A stretch of DNA of 64,000 nt from Burkholderiales bacterium (GTDB lineage Bacteria > Pseudomonadota > Gammaproteobacteria > Burkholderiales > Burkholderiaceae_C). Under the pieces are notes generated by a model. That model was not told the origin of the DNA. It made no database searches and saw nothing but the letters and a program-made list of their open reading frames with translations. Made by a program: the position numbers and the translations under genes. This document shows positions 58,340-64,000 of this stretch, piece by piece. The stretch is from positions 1 to 64,000 of the forward strand of contig JACPVA010000031.1 of NCBI GenBank assembly GCA_016191995.1. Direction: 5' to 3'. How positions within the stretch are numbered: position 1 is the first letter of the stretch; each line of letters starts with the position of its first letter.

Positions 58340-59409
58340 GGCACCCCGAGGCCGCGCCCGCGATGGCGCACGACCGCAGCACGCCCGGCTGGCCCGCCGG
58401 GCGCGAGCCGCTGCGGCTGCCGGCATCGACGCGGCCGATCTTGACGGTGGTGATCCACACCGAGGAGGAGTTCGACTGGGACAAGCCGCACGACCGCGGC
58501 GCGACGACCGTCGAGCACCTGCGCCACCTCGGCCGCGCGCAGTCGCTGTTCGACGAGTTCGGCATCGTGCCGAACTATGTCGTCGACTACCCGGTGGCGG
58601 CGGCCGGCGACGCCGCGGCACTGCTTAAGGGCTATGCCGACAGCGGCCGCGCACTGATCGGCGCCCACCTGCACCCCTGGGTCTCGCCGCCGCATGCCGA
58701 GCCGGTGAACGCCTTCAACTCCTACCCGGGCAACCTGCCGCCCGAGCTCGAGGAGGCCAAGCTGCGCGAGCTGACGGAGCGGATCGAGCACCGCTTCGGC
58801 AGCCGGCCGCGGACCTACCTGGCCGGGCGCTACGGGTTCGGGCCGAATACGGCGCGCATCCTCGAGGCGCTGGGCTACGAGGTCGACATCAGCCCGGCGG
58901 TGCCGATCGACTTCTCGGCCGACGGCGGGCCGGACTACTCGGGCTTCACGAGCCATCCATACTGGTTCGGCCAGCGGCGGCGGCTGCTCGGGCTGCCGGG
59001 CAGCGGCGGCTATGTCGGTGCGCTGCGCCGCGGCGGCACGCCGCTGTACCGGCGGCTGACCGCGCCAGCGATGCGGCGCGCGAAGATCGCCGGCGCGGTG
59101 GCGCGGCTGCGGCTGCTGGAACGCATCCGGCTGTCGCCGGAGGACTACGACGGCTCCGCGATGCAACGGCTGACGGCGACGCTGCTGGCCGACGGGGTAC
59201 GTATCTTCGTCTTCAGCTTCCACTCGCCGTCGGTGATGCCGGGCTGCACGCCGTATGTCCGCAACGACGCCGAGCTGGAGCGCTTCCTGGCACGCTGCCG
59301 GCGCTACTTCGAGCATTTCATGCGCAGCCTCGGCGGCCAGACGATGACGCCGCTGCAGCTCAAGGACCTGCTGCAAGGCCAGGCAGCGACACGAGGAGCC
59401 ACGCCATGA
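58336..59409 (+). CDS. WalW-like polysaccharide deacetylase
   Basis: The 357-residue product lacks a signal peptide. [14 protein letters not shown] is the metal and base region, [12 protein letters not shown] supplies His ligands, and [14 protein letters not shown] and FVFSFHSPS complete the WalW-type subfamily of NodB-fold deacetylases, found in LPS and capsule loci. It would act on an N-acetyl sugar in the cytoplasm. The start overlaps the GNAT stop (ATGA) and its stop overlaps the hddA ATG, so all three are co-translated. Confidence 0.83.
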   Translation: MRHPEAAPAMAHDRSTPGWPAGREPLRLPASTRPILTVVIHTEEEFDWDKPHDRGATTVEHLRHLGRAQSLFDEFGIVPNYVVDYPVAAAGDAAALLKGYADSGRALIGAHLHPWVSPPHAEPVNAFNSYPGNLPPELEEAKLRELTERIEHRFGSRPRTYLAGRYGFGPNTARILEALGYEVDISPAVPIDFSADGGPDYSGFTSHPYWFGQRRRLLGLPGSGGYVGALRRGGTPLYRRLTAPAMRRAKIAGAVARLRLLERIRLSPEDYDGSAMQRLTATLLADGVRIFVFSFHSPSVMPGCTPYVRNDAELERFLARCRRYFEHFMRSLGGQTMTPLQLKDLLQGQAATRGATP

Positions 59410-60437
59410 TCATCCGCGCACGCGCGCCGCTGCGCCTGGGGCTGGGCGGCGGCGGCACCGACGTGTCGCCCTACTGCGACCTGCATGGCGGGTTGGTGCT
59501 GAACGCGACGATCGACAAGTACGCCTACGCCGTCATCGAGCCGCTGGAGCCCGCCGACGGTGTGCAGTTCACGGCCGCCGACAAGCAGGAGCAATGGCGC
59601 GGCGAGGCCGAGCCGGTGCTGGCGCTGGACGGCCGGCTCGACCTGCACAAGGGCGTCTACAACCGCATCGTGCGCGACTTCAATGGCGGCCGGCCGCTGC
59701 CGCTGCGGATGACGACGCACACCGACGCGCCGCCGGGGTCGGGGCTGGGGTCGTCGTCGACGCTGGTGGTATCGATGATCAAGGCCTTCGTCGAGTGGCT
59801 CAACCTGCCGCTGGGCGAGTACGACATCGCGCGGCTCGCGTTCGAGATCGAGCGCCACGACGTCGGGCTGTCGGGCGGCCGCCAGGACCAGTATGCGGCG
59901 ACTTTCGGCGGCTTCAACTTCATGGAGTTCCACCCGCAGGAGCGGGTCGTCGTCAACCCGCTGCGGATCAAGAACTGGATCGTCTCGGAGCTGGAGGCGT
60001 CGCTGCTGCTGTACTTCGGCGGCGTCTCGCGCGACTCGGCGCGCATCATCGACGAGCAGGCCGGCAACGTGAAGGCTGGCGACGGCGGCGCGATCGACGC
60101 CATGCACGCGCTCAAGCACGAGGCGCTGGCGATGAAGGAGTGCCTGCTCAAGGGCGACTTCGACGGTTTGGTCGAGTCGATGGAGGCCGGCTGGCAGGCC
60201 AAGAAGCGCATGGCGCGCAGCATCTCCAACCCGCAGATCGACGCCAGCTACGAGCTGGCCAGGCGCGCCGGGATGCGCGCCGGCAAGGTCAGCGGCGCCG
60301 GCGGCGGCGGCTTCATGATGCTGCTCGTCGACCCGGTGCGGCGCATGGACGTGATGCGCGCGCTGGCGCAGACCAACGGGCAGGTTTTCAGCTGCCACTT
60401 CACCGAGATCGGGACCCAGGGATGGAAGATCTACTGA
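59406..60437 (+). CDS. hddA: D-glycero-alpha-D-manno-heptose-7-phosphate kinase
   Basis: This 343-residue GHMP kinase shows [17 protein letters not shown] at the start, [15 protein letters not shown] as the ATP-binding motif and [15 protein letters not shown] near the end. [13 protein letters not shown] is typical of the HddA branch. It makes D-glycero-alpha-D-manno-heptose 1,7-bisphosphate for GDP-heptose, the donor for heptose in S-layers, capsules and O-antigens. AGGAG precedes the ATG, and gmhA overlaps its end by 16 bases. Confidence 0.93.
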   Translation: MIIRARAPLRLGLGGGGTDVSPYCDLHGGLVLNATIDKYAYAVIEPLEPADGVQFTAADKQEQWRGEAEPVLALDGRLDLHKGVYNRIVRDFNGGRPLPLRMTTHTDAPPGSGLGSSSTLVVSMIKAFVEWLNLPLGEYDIARLAFEIERHDVGLSGGRQDQYAATFGGFNFMEFHPQERVVVNPLRIKNWIVSELEASLLLYFGGVSRDSARIIDEQAGNVKAGDGGAIDAMHALKHEALAMKECLLKGDFDGLVESMEAGWQAKKRMARSISNPQIDASYELARRAGMRAGKVSGAGGGGFMMLLVDPVRRMDVMRALAQTNGQVFSCHFTEIGTQGWKIY

Positions 60438-61027
60438 GCGAGGGCGTCGCCGGGCAGTTCCGGCAGACGGCGGACAACCTGCGCGCGATGAGCGAGGACG
60501 CAGCACTGCGCGCGGCGGTGGTCGCGGTGGCCGGCGCCTGCGTCGAGGCGCTGCGGCGCGGTGGCAAGATCCTGTTCGCCGGCAACGGCGGCAGCGCCGC
60601 CGACGCCCAGCACCTGGCGGGCGAGCTCGTCAGCCGCTTCGACTACGACCGCCCGGGGCTGGCGGCGTTCGCGCTCTCGACCGACACCTCGGTGCTGACC
60701 GCGATCGGCAACGACTACGGCTACGAGCGCGTCTTCGCGCGCCAGGTCGAGGCGGTCGGGCAGCGCGGCGACGTGCTGGTCGCGATCTCGACCTCGGGCC
60801 GATCGCCGAATATCCTGGCCGCGCTCGAAGCGGCGCGCGCGAAGGGCCTGGTGACGGTCGGCATGACCGGGCGCGGCGGCGGGCGCATGCCCGAATACTG
60901 CGACCACCTGCTGCGCACGCCGTCGGACGCGACGCCGCGCATCCAGGAGGGGCACATCGCGATGGGCCACGCGATCTGCTGGTTGATCGAGCGCGCGCTG
61001 TTCCCGCAGCCGGCACCGGCGGCGTAG
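60422..61027 (+). CDS. gmhA: Sedoheptulose-7-phosphate isomerase
   Basis: The 201-residue product contains [20 protein letters not shown] (phosphosugar-binding loop of the SIS fold), [20 protein letters not shown] and [14 protein letters not shown], all diagnostic of GmhA. It converts sedoheptulose 7-phosphate to D-glycero-D-manno-heptose 7-phosphate, the first step of the heptose pathway. The ATG at 60422 lies within hddA and hddC starts directly after its stop. The length is normal. Confidence 0.93.
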   Translation: MEDLLSEGVAGQFRQTADNLRAMSEDAALRAAVVAVAGACVEALRRGGKILFAGNGGSAADAQHLAGELVSRFDYDRPGLAAFALSTDTSVLTAIGNDYGYERVFARQVEAVGQRGDVLVAISTSGRSPNILAALEAARAKGLVTVGMTGRGGGRMPEYCDHLLRTPSDATPRIQEGHIAMGHAICWLIERALFPQPAPAA

Positions 61028-61753
61028 ATGCAGGCGATCGTGCTGGCCGGCGGGCTGGGCACGCGGCTACGAAGCGCCGTGCCCGACCTGCCGAAACCGA
61101 TGGCGCCGGTGGCGGGGCGGCCGTTCCTGGCCTGGATCCTCGACCAGCTCGAGGGCGCCGGCTTCGCGCGCGCGGTGCTGGCGGTGGGCTACCGGCACGA
61201 GGCGATCCGCGACCACTTCGGCGACCGCCACGGCGCGCTGGCGCTGCGCTACAGCGTCGAGGACCGGCCGCTGGGCACCGGGGGTGCGCTGCGGCTGGCG
61301 TGCGATCAGGCCTACGACCAGGCGGACGACCCGGCGGGCGACGACGCGATCTTCGTGCTCAACGGCGACACCTTCGTCGAGCTCGACCACCGCGCGATGC
61401 GCGCGGCTCACGGTGCGGCGGGCGCCGCACTGAGCATCGCGGTGCACCGCGTCGACGACACCGCGCGCTACGGCGCGCTGGAGCTGCGCGACGGACGCGT
61501 GTGCGGCTTCATCGAGAAGGGCCGGCGCGGCCCGGGCTGGATCAACGCCGGCGTCTACCTGCTGGCGCGCGGGCTGCTGCGGCAGCTGCCGGCGGGCCGC
61601 GCGCTGTCCTTCGAGCAGGAACTGCTGGTGCCGCAGGTGCGGTCGCTGCGCCCGCCGGCCTTCGTCGCCGAGGGCCTGTTCATCGATATCGGGGTGCCCG
61701 AGGATTACGCGCGGGCGCAGGGCTTGTTCGCGCGGCGTGCAGCGCGGCACTGA
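61028..61753 (+). CDS. hddC: D-glycero-alpha-D-manno-heptose-1-phosphate guanylyltransferase
   Basis: This 241-residue nucleotidyltransferase begins MQAIVLAGGLGTRLRSAVPD with LPKPMAPVAGRPF, the pyrophosphorylase signature, and has FVLNGDTFVEL (metal Asp) and GWINAGVYLL. With hddA and gmhA alongside, HddC (GDP-heptose synthesis) is the best call, although single-gene similarity would also allow other sugar-1-phosphate nucleotidyltransferases. An orphan hicB-like gene separates it from gmhB. Confidence 0.88.
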   Translation: MQAIVLAGGLGTRLRSAVPDLPKPMAPVAGRPFLAWILDQLEGAGFARAVLAVGYRHEAIRDHFGDRHGALALRYSVEDRPLGTGGALRLACDQAYDQADDPAGDDAIFVLNGDTFVELDHRAMRAAHGAAGAALSIAVHRVDDTARYGALELRDGRVCGFIEKGRRGPGWINAGVYLLARGLLRQLPAGRALSFEQELLVPQVRSLRPPAFVAEGLFIDIGVPEDYARAQGLFARRAARH

Positions 61754-61826
61754 TCAGCGCGCATCGCGGCCCGGGACTCGCAGCGAGCGATCCGCGACAA
61801 TCGCACGCATCGACCGTGGAGGCCCC

Positions 61827-62054
61827 ATGCAACTCACCGCTGTCCTCACGCCCGCCGAGGAAGGGGGCTTCGTCGCGCTGAATCCGGAGACCGGCACCAC
61901 GTCGCAGGGCGAGACGGTCGCGGAGGCGATCGCCAACCTCAAGCAAGCGACGGAGCTCTATCTGCAGGAGTTCCCCCTCGCCTCGACCGGCCACCCGCTC
62001 GTCACGGTGTTCACTGTGGCCGAGCCGGCCGATGCCCTCGTTGCCAGCCCGTGA
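61827..62054 (+). CDS. HicB-like protein without a HicA partner
   Basis: The 75-residue product starts MQLTAVLTPAEEGGFVALNP. EEGGFVALNPETGTTSQGET with EAIANLKQATELYL is the partially degraded RNase H fold of HicB antitoxins. A GTGGAG lies before the ATG. HicB normally neighbours HicA, a roughly 60-residue dsRBD-like RNase, but none is found on either side. It sits inside the heptose operon between hddC and gmhB, and may be a leftover or a repurposed regulator. Confidence 0.8.
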   Translation: MQLTAVLTPAEEGGFVALNPETGTTSQGETVAEAIANLKQATELYLQEFPLASTGHPLVTVFTVAEPADALVASP

Positions 62055-62124
62055 GGCCGCCGCCCCACTCTTCGCCCAGGACGTTCTGCAAGCGCGGGCC
62101 GCCCCCGGCCGCACGGTGACGCCC

Positions 62125-62721
62125 ATGCCCCCCGCGCGCGCCCTCTTCCTCGACCGCGACGGTGTCGTCAACATCGACCGGCACTATGTCCATCGCGTCG
62201 AGGACTTCGAGTTCGTCGACGGGATCTTCGACCTGTGCGCCCGGGCGCGCGCGCTCGGCTACCGGCTGGTCGTCGTCACGAACCAGGCCGGCATCGCCCG
62301 CGGCTACTACGGCGAGGCCGACTTCCAGCGGTTGACGCAGTGGATGCTCGGCGTGTTCGAGGCGCGCGGCACGCCGATCGACCGCGTCTACCACTGCCCC
62401 TACCACCCGACCGCTGGGCTGGGCGCGTACCGGCGCGAGTCCTTCGACCGCAAGCCGAACCCCGGCATGCTGCTGCGCGCGCGCGACGAACTGGGGCTGG
62501 ACCTGGCGGCGAGCGCCTTCATTGGCGACAAGGATTCGGACATGGCGGCCGGCCGTGCCGCCGGGGTCGGGCGGCTGATCCGGCTGCTGACGCCGGACGA
62601 CGAAGCGGCTGCGCCGCAGGCGGCCGACGTGACGAAGGTCGCCAGCCTCGCAGAGGCGGCGGCGCTGCTCGAGCCTGATGATTTACCGCTCAGGCAAAGC
62701 TCGCCGATACGCGCAGATTGA
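62125..62721 (+). CDS. gmhB: D-glycero-D-manno-heptose-1,7-bisphosphate 7-phosphatase
   Basis: The 198-residue HAD phosphatase starts MPPARALFLDRDGVVN (nucleophile and acid Asp). VVTNQAGIARGYYGE, CPYHPTAGLGAYRRESFDRK and FIGDKDSDMAAGRAAG are typical of GmhB. The zinc-binding loop is only half present: CPYH is kept, but the usual CxCRKP is SFDRKP, so the structural zinc is probably absent. It supplies heptose 1-phosphate to HddC, completing the GmhA-HddA-GmhB-HddC pathway. Its end overlaps the convergent RES gene. Confidence 0.9.
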   Translation: MPPARALFLDRDGVVNIDRHYVHRVEDFEFVDGIFDLCARARALGYRLVVVTNQAGIARGYYGEADFQRLTQWMLGVFEARGTPIDRVYHCPYHPTAGLGAYRRESFDRKPNPGMLLRARDELGLDLAASAFIGDKDSDMAAGRAAGVGRLIRLLTPDDEAAAPQAADVTKVASLAEAAALLEPDDLPLRQSSPIRAD

Positions 62722-63298
62722 GTAACGCGCGCAGGGCACCCTTCGTATCCGGCAGCCGCGAGTAGGTCGGTTCGCCGAGCTTGGCGCTGGCTCGATCGAA
62801 GACCACGACGGCGCGTTCGCTGTTGACATGCCGCGACATATACAGAAGCCCATCCGCACACACCGGGTGGCGCGCCAGCGCCCTCGACCAACGCTGTGGG
62901 ATGTCATAAGGCACGATCGTCGAGATCGCACTCGATCCCACCATAGACTTCAGTGCCGCCCCCGTGAGGTCGATCAGAACCAATGGGTTGCCCTTGAATC
63001 GGGCGCAATACCGGGTCTCGATCTCAGCTGCAGCGACCTCGAACCTTCCCTTGACGGGCATCTCGTCGTGAAGCACGGTTTCTGCGATCGCGACCTCCAG
63101 GCTCAGGCCCAGATAGCATGTCCCGTATCGGCGCGCCTTGACTCGACTGGGGTCGTCGAACCGGTTCGATGCCGATCGACCGAAGAACGGCTCGCCTGAA
63201 CCGTATCGAGAGATACGGTAAAGCTTGGCAGGCGCGACTTCGATGGTTCTGAGCGGCTGCGAGGCCAGATCTCGCGGCGGCAACGGCAGCGAGGTCAT
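62690..63298 (-). CDS. RES-domain toxin
   Basis: The 202-residue product shows KLYRISRYGSGEPFFGRSAS, NRFDDPSRVKARRYGTCYLG and LSLEVAIAETVLHDE, the conserved blocks of RES proteins, with the Arg, Tyr and Glu that line the NAD-binding pocket. RES toxins degrade NAD+ and are held in check by a partner encoded immediately upstream, as here (7-base gap). Its 3' end overlaps gmhB by 32 bases tail-to-tail. Confidence 0.87.
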   Translation of the reverse strand: MTSLPLPPRDLASQPLRTIEVAPAKLYRISRYGSGEPFFGRSASNRFDDPSRVKARRYGTCYLGLSLEVAIAETVLHDEMPVKGRFEVAAAEIETRYCARFKGNPLVLIDLTGAALKSMVGSSAISTIVPYDIPQRWSRALARHPVCADGLLYMSRHVNSERAVVVFDRASAKLGEPTYSRLPDTKGALRALLNLRVSASFA

Positions 63299-63305
63299 GC
63301 GCTGC

Positions 63306-63947
63306 TCAGCGTTCAGCGAACCCTTGCGCTGCGGTGCGCACGCGCGAGTAGCGGCCCTGCGCCAGCGCGTCCAGTGGCGTCAGGCCCTCGAGAGAAGCCT
63401 TCTTCGTCAGGAAGAACTGCAGCTTGCTCGCTCCCGGCAGCTCGCCGAGCGCCTTGCTGACGGACTCGAGTTGTCGCCGCTCGTAGCGTGGATCCGCGAA
63501 GAAGGACGGGTAGTAGCGCTGGCCACCCACCTCCACGTAGAAGACTCGCTGGGCGGACAATGCCTTGCTCAGCGCCTGACGCGTGATGTGCAGGGCCTCG
63601 GCAAAGCCTGCCGGCTCCACGAGCACACCATCGCTGACCAGCCTGGAAAGGAACTTGCCGGCCCGATCGCGTTCGACCTGCGAAACGAGGCGGCGGTCAC
63701 CCGTTGCCAGGCGCGCGCGGATCTCTTCGAGCTTCGAGGCCAGGTCGCCGAGTTCCGTCGCCAGTTGCTCGGCGCCCGAGTCCTCCTTTCGGGACTTGAT
63801 GCCTCCCTCGACCAGGACCGCGCGGGGCGCACCAACCACCCGGTCGGCGGCGCTCGCGAATCGTTGCAGCGAGCTCCAGAAGGCTTGCGCCTCAGCGGCA
63901 GAGGCGCGGCCGTTCGCCGATCGCGGCTTGGCGGCAAGTGTTGGCAT
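63306..63947 (-). CDS. Antitoxin partner of the RES toxin (HTH, MbcA/ParS-like tail)
   Basis: The 213-residue product starts MPTLAAKPRSANGR, chosen because GGAGGTGC precedes this ATG at good spacing. A predicted coiled-coil stretch (about 65-95, EQLATELGDLASKLEEIRAR) is followed by an HTH-like FAEALHITRQALSKALSAQR and a C-terminal segment TPLDALAQGRYSRVRTAAQG. The last resembles the toxin-blocking tail of Xre/MbcA/ParS antitoxins. It differs from the commoner Xre-type partner by its N-terminal part. Antitoxin-then-toxin order is standard for RES modules. Confidence 0.72.
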   Translation of the reverse strand: MPTLAAKPRSANGRASAAEAQAFWSSLQRFASAADRVVGAPRAVLVEGGIKSRKEDSGAEQLATELGDLASKLEEIRARLATGDRRLVSQVERDRAGKFLSRLVSDGVLVEPAGFAEALHITRQALSKALSAQRVFYVEVGGQRYYPSFFADPRYERRQLESVSKALGELPGASKLQFFLTKKASLEGLTPLDALAQGRYSRVRTAAQGFAER

Positions 63948-64000
63948 GAAAGCACCTCCGATCGAGGGATGCATTGTGCGCCGACAACGCATCCTAGTCA

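Noticed and set aside
1-64000. tRNA, rRNA, CRISPR arrays, riboswitches, origins and complete insertion sequences
   Set aside because: None could be recognised by eye in the gaps between genes; small RNAs without strong sequence signatures would be missed.

Overview
The window reads as a chromosomal segment of a very GC-rich Gram-negative bacterium, most probably a betaproteobacterium of the Burkholderiales (Rubrivivax/Leptothrix/Methylibium-like). The assignment is an inference from base composition, a PEP-CTERM protein behind a sigma54-type promoter, an ABC (Wzm/Wzt) polysaccharide exporter and a complete GDP-D,D-heptose pathway. No rRNA, tRNA, CRISPR array or intact transposase was seen. 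The main theme is synthesis, decoration and export of a surface polysaccharide, interrupted by small toxin-antitoxin (TA) modules, several of them decayed.

Layout. 0.2-2.1 kb: an exported protein and a PEP-CTERM protein. 2.5-11.2 kb (+): a tight run with an asparagine-synthase-like protein, four family-2 glycosyltransferases (GTs), a beta-propeller-like protein, a NodB deacetylase and a sulfotransferase. 11.3-15.7 kb (-): a GT4, a sulfotransferase, an exostosin-like GT and a sulfotransferase fused to a degenerate CysQ-like domain. 15.9-26.7 kb (+): an FG-GAP/ASPIC protein, another sulfotransferase, a second asparagine-synthase-like protein lacking the glutaminase cysteine, an SMR-like membrane protein, a GMC oxidoreductase, an SDR, a YdjC-type deacetylase and a membrane-anchored sugar-dehydrogenase-like protein. 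26.8-35.2 kb: an accessory zone with two DUF433 antitoxins each followed by a truncated DUF5615 toxin, BrnTA, DUF6883/DUF4926, a truncated HigA, YefM-YoeB, a GtrB/GtrII-type glucosylation pair and a large protein of unknown function. 35.4-36.4 kb: an alginate-lyase-like enzyme. 36.8-46.7 kb (+): wzm, wzt, an O-methyltransferase, a pyruvyltransferase and five GT or GT-like genes. Base composition falls sharply from the middle of wzt to about 40.9 kb, suggesting an imported specificity cassette. 46.8-49.4 kb: an exported protein, a zinc metallopeptidase and a low-GC sulfotransferase. 49.7-57.2 kb (-): an unusual run encoding a fused E1 alpha/beta 2-oxoacid dehydrogenase, a lipoyl E2-like protein, an acyl carrier protein, a five-helix membrane protein of the sulfatase/phosphatase superfamily with a Thr at the nucleophile position, a methyltransferase and diacylglycerol kinase. 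57.5-62.7 kb (+): a GNAT-like protein, a WalW-like deacetylase and hddA-gmhA-hddC-hicB-gmhB. 62.7-63.9 kb (-): a RES-domain TA pair.

How it may work together (inference): GTs assemble the glycan from nucleotide sugars, including GDP-heptose. It is decorated by sulfation (five sulfotransferases), pyruvylation, methylation and possibly acylation and a lipid-derived phospho-headgroup, trimmed by deacetylases and a lyase, and exported by Wzm/Wzt. The most novel-looking points are the sulfotransferase/CysQ-like fusion, the E1-E2-ACP-transferase-DgkA module, a pair of related 21-codon ORFs that bridge genes through 4-nt overlaps in front of two deacetylase genes, and the mosaic wzt gene.
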